In this document: positions 45,504-54,808 of the stretch, piece by piece | Position numbering within the stretch: the first letter of the stretch is position 1 | How the letters are laid out: each line of letters starts with the position of its first letter | Assembly: GCA_016742175.1 (NCBI GenBank) | Contig: JACVCH010000025.1 | Span: 1-56,518 of the forward strand | Length of the DNA: 56,518 nt | Direction: 5' to 3' | From: Rhizobiaceae bacterium | GTDB taxonomy: Bacteria > Pseudomonadota > Alphaproteobacteria > Rhizobiales > Rhizobiaceae | Translations under genes and position numbers: made by a program | The notes under the pieces: generated by a model | Told to the model about the DNA's origin: nothing | Seen by the model: only the letters and a program-made list of their open reading frames with translations | The model's database searches: none

Positions 45504-47398
45504 CAGAACCTCGACTTGAAGCCGGCGAAGGCGCCGAAGCCGGGCGTGTTGTAGCCGCGGACGGTCTGGTAGTCCTGGTCGAGTAGGTTTTCCGCGCGGA
45601 CGTAGAACTCGGTGCTTTCGGTGGCCTGGTAGGCCACCTTGGCGTTGACCAGCACGTAGTCGTCGAGTTCGAAACGGGTACCGCTGACTTCATCAACCGC
45701 GTCGAGCGCAATTTTTGCGTCGGCCGAGATCGTCCACTTCTCGGCAGGGCGATATGCCGCCGATAGGCCGACCTCGTGGCGGGGAACGCGGACGTTGCGG
45801 CTGCCATCGGGACCGCGGGCGGAGGTGTAGGTGTAGCTGCCGCCGAGCGCGAGCCACTCGTTGATGTCGTAGATTACGGAAGCCTCGACGCCGCGTTGCT
45901 TCGACGTGCCGTCCGTCTGTTCGTAAGTGAAACCCGTGGCCGCGTTGTTGACGATCAGGTCTTCGATATCGAGGTAGAAGAAGGTGACGTCGAGAAGCGC
46001 ACGATCGTCCAGGAATCGCTGCTCGACACCGACGTCGAATGAAACGCTGGTTTCCGGCTGAAGGGTCGGGTCGCCGACGGATGGTCCCCCCGCAAATGAG
46101 GGCGGGGCGAAGAGTTCGTAGAGGCTTGGAGCCCGGAATCCGGTTCCGAGCGACGAGTGGAGGCGCGTGCCCGTATCGAACTCGTAGGAACCGGTGGTGC
46201 GATAGGTCGTGTAGCTGCCAAATTCGGAATGGCTGTCATGGCGAAGGCCGCCGGTAAGCACGAAGCCGGCGACCGGCTCGGCAACGATCTGGCCCCAGAC
46301 GCCGGTTAGCGAGAAATTATTGTCCGTGTCCGTTCCGAAATTGTCGGTGATGCGGGCATCCTGTCGCTCGTGGTCGGCGCCGTATTGCAGCGTCAGCCAG
46401 TCGTTCGCGTCGAATGCGCCCTGATAATCGAACTTGTTGCGCCGGCCCGCATAATCCGCGTCGAAGGGTCCGAATGCCGATTCCGAGCGGATGCGGCGAT
46501 CGATGTCGAAAGACTGCACCGAAAACTGGTTCCTGAGACGCCCGTCCAATAGATCGACGTTGAAACCGGCGCGTCCCGCCAACTGCTTGCTGAGATTGCG
46601 GTTGACGCCGAACGGGTCGTCATTCCGAGGAGATGCGAAATCGTCGTCATACTCCGCTTCCGCATCGATATACAGCAGCGACCCGAACACCGACACCACG
46701 TCGTTGACGCGGTACTCGCCCGTGGCGTCGAAGGTGACGTTTTCGTAGCCATCGCGTTCCGTGCCGGCGGCGGCAGCAGAGATGCCGTCGGTGCGAAAGC
46801 CGGCGATGTTGATCGCGGCTTTGGCGTCCGCGTTGGCGGCGCGCAGGCCGTAGGAGCCGCGGGCCGTCCCGAACGACCCGCCTTCGCCCTGCAGGAGGTG
46901 GGTGACGCCGGGCTCAATGTCGCCCAGCGTCGACAGGCCGATGACGCCGGCGATGGCGTCGGAGCCGTAGAGCGTCGATTGCGAGCCCTTCAAGACCTCG
47001 ATCGTGTCGATGCCGGACGAGAGGAGGTATTGGTAGGAGGTCTGGACCTGCGGGCTCGTCGGATCGGAGATGTCGATGCCGTTGTAGAGCGTCTTGACGT
47101 AGCGGCGGGGCGCGCCGCGCACGGACAGCGAGCCTTCGCCGCCGGGGCCGCCGGGGGTGGAGATGGAGATGCCGGGCAGGCGGTCGAGATAGTCGATGAC
47201 GAGCGGCTGCGCCTTTTCCTCGATCTCCTCGCGGGAGACCGTCTCGACGCGCGAGCCGGTCTTGGTCGCGTCGGTCGGCGCGCGGTTGGGCGTGACGACA
47301 ATCTGCGGCAGTTCGGTGAACTGGGCGTGTGCGGGAAGGCTCGCCAGAATGGCGATGGCGGATACGGCGCAGGCCGCGCCGAGAGTGGACATATGCAT
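45503..47398 (-). CDS. btuB: TonB-dependent vitamin B12 receptor BtuB
   Basis: 631-aa outer-membrane beta-barrel. Signal peptide ends ASLPAHAQ; TonB box QIVVTPNRAP; plug domain with LVIDYLDRLPGISISTPGGPGGEGSLSVRGAPRRYVKTLYNGID and IDTIEVLKGSQSTLYGSDAIAGVIGL; C-terminal barrel ending in the usual aromatic FAGFKSRF. The size and plug match BtuB. The cobalamin riboswitch in the leader supports B12. Start at MHMSTLGAAC, with a GGGGGA stretch just upstream; an in-frame opening to 47449 has no ribosome site. The btuF start overlaps the stop. Confidence 0.9.
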   Translation of the reverse strand: MHMSTLGAACAVSAIAILASLPAHAQFTELPQIVVTPNRAPTDATKTGSRVETVSREEIEEKAQPLVIDYLDRLPGISISTPGGPGGEGSLSVRGAPRRYVKTLYNGIDISDPTSPQVQTSYQYLLSSGIDTIEVLKGSQSTLYGSDAIAGVIGLSTLGDIEPGVTHLLQGEGGSFGTARGSYGLRAANADAKAAINIAGFRTDGISAAAAGTERDGYENVTFDATGEYRVNDVVSVFGSLLYIDAEAEYDDDFASPRNDDPFGVNRNLSKQLAGRAGFNVDLLDGRLRNQFSVQSFDIDRRIRSESAFGPFDADYAGRRNKFDYQGAFDANDWLTLQYGADHERQDARITDNFGTDTDNNFSLTGVWGQIVAEPVAGFVLTGGLRHDSHSEFGSYTTYRTTGSYEFDTGTRLHSSLGTGFRAPSLYELFAPPSFAGGPSVGDPTLQPETSVSFDVGVEQRFLDDRALLDVTFFYLDIEDLIVNNAATGFTYEQTDGTSKQRGVEASVIYDINEWLALGGSYTYTSARGPDGSRNVRVPRHEVGLSAAYRPAEKWTISADAKIALDAVDEVSGTRFELDDYVLVNAKVAYQATESTEFYVRAENLLDQDYQTVRGYNTPGFGAFAGFKSRF

Positions 47399-47549
47399 TC
47401 GGTCCCCCGTGCCGGCCGCGTGTCGCGGGCGGCAGCTCGAGCTTTTCAACGATGCTGGGACAAGGAACCGTTGCAGCCCCGAAATCGCCAGCGATGACAG
47501 AAGTCACCACTGCGAAACACAGCCCCGGACGCGCCCCGCATCCGGCAAA

Positions 47550-47732
47550 GGTGACACTCGAGGCAGGTTTCCTGGCTCGCGCTTCGGCGGATCACTCACC
47601 TTCCCGGACCATAAGGTCCAGTGGTCGTTCGAATGTCCTCGGCGCTTACAGTTGCGGGGGCAGCCACGGCTCGGACGATCGCTCGTCCTTCCGTATTCCC
47701 TCTTAGCCCGCGTCGGACGACGCAAGGCACCT
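47550..47732 (-). ncRNA. Cobalamin riboswitch
   Basis: The - strand transcript shows the conserved elements in order: AAGAGGGAA (complement of 47696-47704), GCTGCCCCCGCAACTGTAAGCG (complement near 47648-47670), CCACTG, GGGAAGG, and the B12 box GAGCCAGGAAACCTGCC (complement 47562-47579). The ends pair as P1 (GGTG with CACC). It lies about 150 nt before btuB and should switch off btuBFCD when adenosylcobalamin is bound, either by a terminator or by hiding the ribosome site. I see no clear T-run hairpin between it and btuB, so translational control is more likely. Confidence 0.94.
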
Positions 47733-48027
47733 CAAGCTGATGGCATGGGTAGCAGGGCGGGAAAGCCGGCGTCAATCGGGGTTGTCACCAAGTTGTTATC
47801 CGGCCGTGCTCGTGTGGCGCGTCCGCAACGAGCGGTGGGGCGACGTAACGTCAATTTTTGTCGCATCAGTGGCGGAAAAGCGCCATCCATGTCGCATTTG
47901 CGCGGTTCACCACGGTCGGGGCGGGGCACATTCAGCGCCGAACATCCTGATCCGGCATCGTTTTTGACAATGCCGAACCGATACGGGATGGTAGGGGTTC
48001 AGGCAAAAATAATGGGAGATGACAGTC
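47733..48027. promoter_or_regulatory. Divergent promoter region between btuB leader and peptide-type importer
   Basis: 295 bases without coding sequence. TTGACA at 47964-47969 fits a -35 box for the rightward importer operon, but no convincing -10 follows at 16-18 nt. The ribosome site GGGAGA (48014-48019) belongs to the importer binding-protein gene. The btu promoter must lie upstream of 47732 on the other strand. Confidence 0.45.
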
Positions 48028-49692
48028 ATGAGGTTCTTTAAGAGCGAAGGCGATCGCGTTCCCGCGCATATCGAGAAACTGGCGGAAGAGGCCAAGGCCG
48101 GCGATCTGGACCGTCGCGAATTCCTGGCGCTGGCCAGCACGTTCGGCGCCACCACGGCGCTCGCCTATTCGATGCTCGGCATGGCCTTGCCGGGCGAAGC
48201 ACTGGCCCAGGACGAGGGTGAGCCCGTCACCGGCGGCACGCTGCGCGTCGCCATGTTCGTCAAGGCCAACAAGGATCCGCGCACGGCCGACTGGTCCGAA
48301 ATCGCCAACGGCATGCGCCAGTCGCTCGAGCCGCTGGTCAAGTACACGCGCGACTTCACCTTCGAGGGCCGGCTCCTCGAAAGCTGGGAAGTCAACGAAG
48401 ACGCGACCGAGTACCTGCTCAACGTGCGCCAGGGCGTGACCTGGACGAATGGCGACGAATTCAACGCAGACGACGTCATCTACAATTTGACGCGCTGGGC
48501 CGACCAGGAGGCCGAAGGCAACTCGATGGCGACGCGCGTCTCCTCGATGATCGACCCGGAGACGAAGAAGCTGCGCGAAGGCGCGATCGAGCGCGTCGAC
48601 GACTACACGATCAAGCTGACGCTGCCCGAGCCGGACGTGTCCATCATCCCCGGCTTCGCCGACTATCCGGCGCTCATCGTCCACCCGACCTTCGACGAGA
48701 CCGGCGCGGACTGGGTGGCGAACCCGATCGGCACCGGGCCGTTCGAACTCGTCTCCTATTCGGTCGGCGACCGCATCGTCTTCCAGCGCCGCACGAACGG
48801 CGCGTGGTGGGACGGCGAGGCCTATCTCGACGGCATCGAGTTCATCGACTACGGCACCGACCCGGCGGCGATGGTCTCGGCCTTCGAATCGGGCGAAATC
48901 CATACCAATTACGAGACGACGTCGGACTATCTCGACATCATGGACGGCCTCGGCCTCGTGCGCTCGGAAGTCATGACCGGCACGACGCTGTGCATCCGCA
49001 TGAACGTCGACAATGCACCCTATGACGACCAGAACGTGCGCAAGGCCGTGCAGTACGGTGTCGACAACAACGTCATCCTGCAGCTCGGCATCGACAATGC
49101 CGGCGTCAAGGCCGACAACTACCACGTCGCGCCGATCCAGCCGGATCACATGGAGATCGCCACGCATGAGCGCGACGTGGAACGCGCCAAGCAGATGATG
49201 GAAGAAGCCGGCCAGATGGATTTCGAGCACGAGATCATCTCGGTCGACGAAACCTGGCACCGCAATTCGTGCGATGCCGTCGCCGCGCAGCTTCGCGACG
49301 CCGGCTTCAAGGTCAAGCGCACGGTGCTTCCGGGCTCGACCTTCTGGAACGACTGGACGAAATATCCCTTCTCGGCGACGAACTGGAACATGCGCCCGCT
49401 CGGCATCCAGGTCATCGCGCTCGCCTACAAGTCCGGCGGAAGCTGGAACGAGACGGCCTACGCGAACGAGGAACTCGACGGGCTGATCGCCCAGGGCCTG
49501 GCGATCGGCGATTCGGAAGCGCGCAAGGAAGTCATGGAGAAGATGGAGACGATCATCCAGGATTCCGGCATCATCATCCAGCCCTACTGGCGCACGCTCT
49601 ACAACCACTCGGTCGAGGCGGTGAAGAACCACGGCATGCACCCGACCTTCGAGATCGATCTCGGCAAGGTGTGGCTGGCCGAAGGCGCCTGA
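48028..49692 (+). CDS. Peptide/nickel-type ABC importer binding protein (family 5), Tat-exported
   Basis: 554 aa. A twin-arginine signal ([13 protein letters not shown], then a hydrophobic stretch ending EALAQ) shows export of a folded protein. The mature domain is a family 5 solute-binding protein: [89 protein letters not shown] start at MRFFKSEG, with GGGAG about 9 nt upstream; an ATG 9 bases earlier is in frame. Permeases and a fused ATPase follow. Substrate unknown; relatives carry oligopeptides, opines or quaternary amines. Confidence 0.86.
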   Translation: MRFFKSEGDRVPAHIEKLAEEAKAGDLDRREFLALASTFGATTALAYSMLGMALPGEALAQDEGEPVTGGTLRVAMFVKANKDPRTADWSEIANGMRQSLEPLVKYTRDFTFEGRLLESWEVNEDATEYLLNVRQGVTWTNGDEFNADDVIYNLTRWADQEAEGNSMATRVSSMIDPETKKLREGAIERVDDYTIKLTLPEPDVSIIPGFADYPALIVHPTFDETGADWVANPIGTGPFELVSYSVGDRIVFQRRTNGAWWDGEAYLDGIEFIDYGTDPAAMVSAFESGEIHTNYETTSDYLDIMDGLGLVRSEVMTGTTLCIRMNVDNAPYDDQNVRKAVQYGVDNNVILQLGIDNAGVKADNYHVAPIQPDHMEIATHERDVERAKQMMEEAGQMDFEHEIISVDETWHRNSCDAVAAQLRDAGFKVKRTVLPGSTFWNDWTKYPFSATNWNMRPLGIQVIALAYKSGGSWNETAYANEELDGLIAQGLAIGDSEARKEVMEKMETIIQDSGIIIQPYWRTLYNHSVEAVKNHGMHPTFEIDLGKVWLAEGA

Positions 49693-49714
49693 TTCGGGCG
49701 CGCGACTTGCTACG

Positions 49715-49741
49715 GGCGGAGGCCGCAAGACGGCCTCCGCC
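49715..49741 (+). other. Intercistronic stem-loop after the binding-protein gene
   Basis: Perfect 11-bp stem (GGCGGAGGCCG/CGGCCTCCGCC) with a 5-nt loop and no T-run, 22 nt after the stop. Such hairpins stabilise the 5' mRNA of importer operons, leaving more binding protein than permease. It is not a terminator. Confidence 0.7.
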
Positions 49742-49794
49742 AGACTGCTTCGGGAACATAAAAACAAAACCCCAACCAGAACGGCAGGGGGCTC

Positions 49795-50829
49795 ATGCTG
49801 TTATTCATCTTGCGGCGTCTCGGCGTCATGGCACTCACGATGGTCTGCCTGACGCTGGTGGTGTTCTTCCTCGTCAATCTGGAGCCGAACCTGCGGCGCC
49901 TGTCGATCAGCCAGATCGACATGCGATCCTCGGACGCGCAGATCGAGCAATGGCTGGTGAACAACGGCTATCGCGAGCCGTTCTTCGTGCGCTACGGCCA
50001 GTGGCTCGGCGTGGTGCAGAAACAGCCGGCGACGAACGATGCGGGCGAGCCGCAGCCGCGATTCAGCTATTGCTCTGGCCCGATGGAGCCGGGCTATTCG
50101 GGCATCATCCAGGGAGACTGGGGCTGCTCGACGAAGTTTCGCACGGAGGTTCAGGCGAAGCTCTTTCCGGCGCTGGCGGCGACGGGCAAGCTGATGTTCT
50201 GGGTGATGGTGACGATGGTGCCCATCGCGCTTTTGATGGGCATTCTCGCGGGAATGCGGGAGGGGACGCGGACGGACCGAAGTCTCTCGGTCGCCGCGAT
50301 CACCACGACGGCGACGCCCGAATATGTCTCCGGCGTCATCTTCACCGTGATCTTCGCCTCCTGGCTCGGCTGGCTGAACGGGTCGGCGGCGAGCGCGACC
50401 AACCAGGGCATCACCTTCAACAATTTCACCCTGCCGGTGATGACGATGGCGATCTACGGCATCGGCTACATCGCCCGCATGACGCGCGCCTCGATGGTCG
50501 AGGTGATGACGCAGCAATATATCCGCACGGCGCGGCTGAAGGGGCTCGGCTTTTCGACCGTCGTCGTCAAGCACGCGCTGCGCAACGCGCTGATCGCGCC
50601 GTTCACGGTGATCATGCTGCAGTTTCCGTGGCTCTTGACCGGCGTCGTCATCGTGGAGGTGATGTTCCGCTACCAGGGCTTCGGCTTCACGCTGGTGGAG
50701 GCGGCGGGCAACAACGACATCGACATGCTTCTCGGCTGCTCGCTCGTCTCGGTCTTCGTGGTCTTGTTCACGCAGCTCATCTCCGACGTCGGCTACGCCT
50801 ATCTCAATCCGCGCATCCGCGTTCAGTAG
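49795..50829 (+). CDS. ABC importer permease, DppB/OppB type
   Basis: 344 aa, six transmembrane helices. N-terminal helix LLFILRRLGVMALTMVCLTLVVFFLVNL, an unusually long periplasmic segment (about 35-120), then the membrane core with GSYIARMTR-like GIGYIARMTRASMVEVMTQQYIRTARLKGLGFSTVVVKHALRNALI, the EAA coupling motif. AGGGGGC precedes the ATG. Pairs with the DppC-type permease 12 nt downstream. Confidence 0.86.
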   Translation: MLLFILRRLGVMALTMVCLTLVVFFLVNLEPNLRRLSISQIDMRSSDAQIEQWLVNNGYREPFFVRYGQWLGVVQKQPATNDAGEPQPRFSYCSGPMEPGYSGIIQGDWGCSTKFRTEVQAKLFPALAATGKLMFWVMVTMVPIALLMGILAGMREGTRTDRSLSVAAITTTATPEYVSGVIFTVIFASWLGWLNGSAASATNQGITFNNFTLPVMTMAIYGIGYIARMTRASMVEVMTQQYIRTARLKGLGFSTVVVKHALRNALIAPFTVIMLQFPWLLTGVVIVEVMFRYQGFGFTLVEAAGNNDIDMLLGCSLVSVFVVLFTQLISDVGYAYLNPRIRVQ

Positions 50830-50841
50830 GGGGAGACGCGC

Positions 50842-51999
50842 ATGCAGCTCGAATATCTGAGCGCCTTCCAGATTTTCACCGGCGTCCTCGCCCGGTTCTG
50901 GCCGGTGTGGGTCGCGCTCTTCATCGTCATGGGCGCGAGCTTCTCGTTCCGCAAGCGGCTCGGGCTCTACGGCGAGCTCTTCGGCAATCCGGTCGGCGTC
51001 GTCGGCGTCGCCATCTGCTATTTCTGGCTGTTCACGGCGATCTTCGCCGGCACCATCGCGCCGTTCGATCCGCTCGGCCAGATGCTGATGATGAAGGACG
51101 CGCTGCCCGGCGCGATCGAGACGGAATCGGGCCAGGCCTATCTGTTCGGCGGCGACCGGCTGGCGCGCGACATCTTCTCGCGCACCATCTACGGCAGCCA
51201 GATCGTGCTCCTGATCGCGCCGGCGGCGACGGGCTTCGCACTGATGGTGGGAACGACGCTCGGCCTTCCGGCGGGCTATTATGGCGGGCGGATCGACTCG
51301 ATCCTCTCCTTCCTCGCCAATCTCGTCCTCGCCTTCCCGGTGATCCTGCTTTTCTACCTGCTGGTGACCCCCGGCATCATGGAAACGCCGATTCCCTACG
51401 CGATGGCGGGGCTGTTTTTCCTGTTCCCGATCATCTTCTTCGCCACGCTCTTCTACACGCGCAACAAGCACCGGCCGGGGCTGCTCGCGATCCAGCTCGG
51501 GCTGACCTTCGTGATCGGCGGGTGGATCTATGCGGGGCTGGTGTTCGACGCCGATCCGCTGGGCCTGATCCGCATCTCGCCGAACGAGCTCAACATCTTC
51601 GTCGCCGTGGTGTTCGCGTCGAGCCCCGGCGTGTTCCGCATCGTGCGCGGGCTCGTGATGGACATCAAGACGCGCGACTACGTGGCGGCGGCGCAGACGC
51701 GCGGCGAGACGCCCTGGTACATCATGCTGTGGGAAGTGCTGCCCAATGCGCGCGGGCCGCTGATCGTCGATGCGTGCCTGCGCATCGGCTATACGACGAT
51801 CCTGCTCGGCACGCTCGGCTATTTCGGCCTCGGCCTTTCGCCCGAAAGCCCCGACTGGGGCACGGCGATCAAGGATGCGAGCCGCTTGCTGCGCGCCTAT
51901 GCGCATCCCGCGCTTCCGCCGGTCATTGCGCTGATGAGTTTTGTTCTGGGGCTCAATTTGCTGGCGGATGCGCTGCGCGAGCAGTCGTTGAAGGATTGA
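50842..51999 (+). CDS. ABC importer permease, DppC/OppC type
   Basis: 385 aa, longer than usual (~300). The family core is intact: NPVGVVGVAICYFWLFTAIFAGTIAPFDP, DRLARDIFSRTIYGSQIVLLIAPAATGFAL, the EAA loop DYVAAAQTRGETPWYIMLWEVLPNARGPLIVDACLRIGYTTILLGTLGYFGLGL. Extra length comes from an N-terminal helix and a mid-protein hydrophobic insert (about 190-240). GGGGAGA precedes the ATG. Confidence 0.86.
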   Translation: MQLEYLSAFQIFTGVLARFWPVWVALFIVMGASFSFRKRLGLYGELFGNPVGVVGVAICYFWLFTAIFAGTIAPFDPLGQMLMMKDALPGAIETESGQAYLFGGDRLARDIFSRTIYGSQIVLLIAPAATGFALMVGTTLGLPAGYYGGRIDSILSFLANLVLAFPVILLFYLLVTPGIMETPIPYAMAGLFFLFPIIFFATLFYTRNKHRPGLLAIQLGLTFVIGGWIYAGLVFDADPLGLIRISPNELNIFVAVVFASSPGVFRIVRGLVMDIKTRDYVAAAQTRGETPWYIMLWEVLPNARGPLIVDACLRIGYTTILLGTLGYFGLGLSPESPDWGTAIKDASRLLRAYAHPALPPVIALMSFVLGLNLLADALREQSLKD

Positions 52000-52017
52000 C
52001 GTGATGCAGGCTCGACG

Positions 52018-52152
52018 CGTCATCCCGGAAGCCGGCCGCAGCGAAGCGAGGATCGGCTATCCGGGATCCATTCCGTTGCATCTCCACCGATCTCACGGAA
52101 TGGATCCCGGGTCGCGCTCCGCTTCGCTTCGCTTCGCGCGGGCGGGATGACG
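52018..52152. repeat. Second palindromic intergenic repeat
   Basis: 135 bp bounded by CGTCATCCCG/CGGGATGACG. Inside is a 16-bp perfect inverted repeat (CCGGGATCCATTCCGT at 52061-52076, complement at 52095-52110) and Arg-like GCTTCGCTTCGC runs. It lies between permease and ATPase genes and would form a strong mRNA hairpin. This type of element is common between rhizobial genes; only one copy is in the window. Confidence 0.85.
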
Positions 52153-52190
52153 ACCGCGCGCACACTGACCGACATGGATCGGAGATTGCC

Positions 52191-54656
52191 ATGAACGAGA
52201 CCGTCAAATCCTCCGCCGTCGAGGGCGCGGCGCCGATCCTGGAGATCGAGAACCTGTCCATCTCCTTCTTCACCAAGCGCGGGGAAATCCCGGCGGTGAT
52301 GGACTTTTCCTGCTCGGTCATGCCGGGCGAGGCGATGGGGATCGTTGGGGAATCGGGGTGCGGCAAGTCGACGGTGTCGCTGGGCATCATGCGCGACCTT
52401 TCCAATGTCGGGAAGATCGTCGGCGGGCGGATCAAGTTCCAGGGCCGCGACATGGGCGACATGTCGGATGACGAGCTGCGCGCCATCCGCGGCAATAAGA
52501 TCGCGATGATCTACCAGGAGCCGATGGCGAGCCTGAACCCGGCGATGAAGGTCGGCAAGCAGTTGATGGAAGTACCGATCATCCACGAGAAGGTTTCCAA
52601 GAAGGAGGCCTACGACCGCGCGTTCGACATGCTCACCGCGGTGCGGCTGCCGGACCCGGCGCGCATCATGGAGTCCTATCCGCACCAGCTTTCGGGCGGC
52701 CAGCAGCAGCGCATCGTCATCGCCATGGCGCTTTTGTCGAAGCCCGCGTTGCTCCTCCTCGACGAGCCGACCACGGCGCTCGACGTGACGGTGGAGGCGG
52801 GGATCGTCCAGCTCGTGAAGGATCTCGGCAAGCGCTTCGGCACTTCGATGATCTTCGTGTCGCACAATCTCGGGCTGATCCTCGAGACCTGCGACCGGAT
52901 CACGGTGATGTATTCGGGCGAGGCGGTGGAGACGGGCTCGATCCGCGACGTTTTCGACCACATGCGCCATCCCTATACGCAAGGGCTGTTCCGCTCGATC
53001 CCGCTGCCGGGCGCCGACAAGAATTCGCGGCCGCTGATCGCCATTCCCGGCCAGTTGCCGCTGCCGCACGAGCGGCCGAAGGGCTGCAATTTCGGCCCGC
53101 GCTGCCACCATTTCGTGGAGGGCGTGTGCAACGCCGCCGAAATCCCGATGGTGATGGTGGAGGGGCATGAAGGGCATTTGAGCCGCTGCGTGCGGTTCGA
53201 CCAGATCGACTGGGCGGCGCTGCCGGAAGGCGCGAAGACGCAGAAGGAAGCGGTGAAGCCCGGCGCGCCGGTGCTGCGGATCGAGAAGCTGAAGAAGCAT
53301 TACGAGGTTGCGGCCAACGCCATCTTCGGCGGCGGCGACACGCGCACCGTGAAGGCCAACGAGCAGATCAGCTTCGAGGCGCGCGAGAGCGAGACGGTCG
53401 CGATCGTCGGCGAAAGCGGCTGCGGGAAGTCGACGCTGGCCAAGGTGCTGCTCGGGCTGGAGACGGCGACCGACGGCACCGTGACGCTCGACAACAAGCC
53501 GATCGGCGACACCGGCATCGAGGGCCGCGACACCGAAACGATCTCGTCGATCCAGATGGTGTTCCAAAACCCGTTCGACACGCTCAATCCGAGCCATTCG
53601 GTCGGCGCACAGATCATCCGCACGCTGGAGAAATTCAAGGTCGGCGAGAACACGGCCGAGCGCAGGCAGCGCATGTTCGAACTGCTCGACCTCGTGAAGC
53701 TGCCGCGTGCGTTCGCCACGCGCATGCCGCGCCAGCTTTCGGGCGGGCAGAAACAGCGCATCGGCGTCGCGCGCGCCTTTGCCGGCAATGCGCGGGTGGT
53801 GGTGGCCGACGAGCCGGTGTCGGCGCTCGACGTCTCGGTGCAGGCGGCTGTGACCGAACTCCTGATGGACATCCAGCGCAAGAACAAGACGACGATGCTG
53901 TTCATCAGCCACGACCTGTCCGTCGTGCGCTATCTCGCGGACCGCGTCGTCGTCATGTATCTCGGCCATATCGTGGAGCAGGGGACGACCGACCAAATCT
54001 TCGCGCCCCCTTACCACCCCTATACCGAGGCGCTTTTGTCGGCGATTCCGATCGCCGACACGTCGGTCGTGAAGAAGCACATCGTGCTTGAGGGCGACAT
54101 TCCCTCGGCGATGAACCCGCCTTCGGGCTGCCCGTTCCAGACGCGCTGCAACTACAAGCACCTGGTGCCGGGCAACAAATGCGAGACCGAGCTGCCGCCG
54201 CTGCGCGAACTGGGCGGTGGGCACAAGAGCCTCTGCTGGCTGGGCGACGCGGAACTGGCGAAGATGGAACCAGTGATCAGCTTCGACGGCAACAAGGACG
54301 CCGATGCCGCCAGCCTGCCGCCGACGGCGGACGCACCGCGCGGCCATGTGCAGGACGCCGGGGAACACCCGGTCGACGATGGCGTGCCGGGCGGTGAGCC
54401 GCCAGTCGTGGCGTCGAAGGCGATGACGGCGGTGCCGGGCGACTCCGCGCCGGAAAAATCGCTGACGGAAGCGGGTGAGGGACGGTCTGCGGCAAGCGCC
54501 GAGGTGAAGCCCGGCCTCGCCGCCACCGCGAAGGAAGAAGCCGAGGCGGCGGGGTCGATGCCAAAGCCCAGCCGGCCCATCGACGTGGCGGCTTCGCCCG
54601 AGGAAGCGCGCCGCGCCATCGGTGCGCGGCCGGTGGGTGGCAACGACAAGGCTTGA
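52191..54656 (+). CDS. Fused double ABC ATPase (OppD-OppF type) with disordered C-terminal tail
   Basis: 821 aa. Two complete nucleotide-binding domains in tandem. First: Walker A GESGCGKST (~53-61), signature LSGGQQQRIVIAMAL, Walker B LLLLDEPTTALD. Second: Walker A GESGCGKST (~405-413), LSGGQKQRIGVARAF, Walker B VVVADEPVSALD. Each is followed by the Cys-containing oligopeptide-ATPase C-terminal motif (CNFGPRCHHFVEGVCN; CPFQTRCNYKHLVPGNKC). A ~130-residue Ala/Glu/Pro-rich tail from about residue 690 is predicted disordered and is not part of the family. Serves the two permeases upstream. Confidence 0.88.
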   Translation: MNETVKSSAVEGAAPILEIENLSISFFTKRGEIPAVMDFSCSVMPGEAMGIVGESGCGKSTVSLGIMRDLSNVGKIVGGRIKFQGRDMGDMSDDELRAIRGNKIAMIYQEPMASLNPAMKVGKQLMEVPIIHEKVSKKEAYDRAFDMLTAVRLPDPARIMESYPHQLSGGQQQRIVIAMALLSKPALLLLDEPTTALDVTVEAGIVQLVKDLGKRFGTSMIFVSHNLGLILETCDRITVMYSGEAVETGSIRDVFDHMRHPYTQGLFRSIPLPGADKNSRPLIAIPGQLPLPHERPKGCNFGPRCHHFVEGVCNAAEIPMVMVEGHEGHLSRCVRFDQIDWAALPEGAKTQKEAVKPGAPVLRIEKLKKHYEVAANAIFGGGDTRTVKANEQISFEARESETVAIVGESGCGKSTLAKVLLGLETATDGTVTLDNKPIGDTGIEGRDTETISSIQMVFQNPFDTLNPSHSVGAQIIRTLEKFKVGENTAERRQRMFELLDLVKLPRAFATRMPRQLSGGQKQRIGVARAFAGNARVVVADEPVSALDVSVQAAVTELLMDIQRKNKTTMLFISHDLSVVRYLADRVVVMYLGHIVEQGTTDQIFAPPYHPYTEALLSAIPIADTSVVKKHIVLEGDIPSAMNPPSGCPFQTRCNYKHLVPGNKCETELPPLRELGGGHKSLCWLGDAELAKMEPVISFDGNKDADAASLPPTADAPRGHVQDAGEHPVDDGVPGGEPPVVASKAMTAVPGDSAPEKSLTEAGEGRSAASAEVKPGLAATAKEEAEAAGSMPKPSRPIDVAASPEEARRAIGARPVGGNDKA

Positions 54657-54680
54657 TCCGGACCCTGATCTGGATTGTCG

Positions 54681-54710
54681 AAAGAGCGGCATAAAATGTC
54701 GCTCTTTTCT
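54681..54710 (+). terminator. Rho-independent terminator of the peptide-type importer operon
   Basis: 12-bp stem (AAAGAGCGGCAT at 54681-54692 against its complement with one G-T pair at 54696-54707), AAA loop, then TTTCT. It ends the importer operon, so the methyltransferase gene has its own promoter. Confidence 0.82.
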
Positions 54711-54808
54711 CCTTGGCTGATCGATGTGCGCATGAACAGCCGCAATCGGCTTAATTCGATGTCGCATTTCTTCTAGCGCAACGTCCCGCTGCTTTGCACA
54801 TTGGCGGC

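Noticed and set aside
47842-47860. Small terminator (GACGT-A-ACGTC plus T-run)
   Set aside because: Only a 5-bp stem with a 1-nt loop and not downstream of any gene.
47964-47969. Sigma-70 promoter for the peptide-type importer
   Set aside because: TTGACA is present but no acceptable -10 box follows at proper spacing, so only mentioned as weak.
49801-52023. 740-codon open frame on the - strand
   Set aside because: Antisense to two convincing permeases; composition typical of shadow frames in high-GC DNA.
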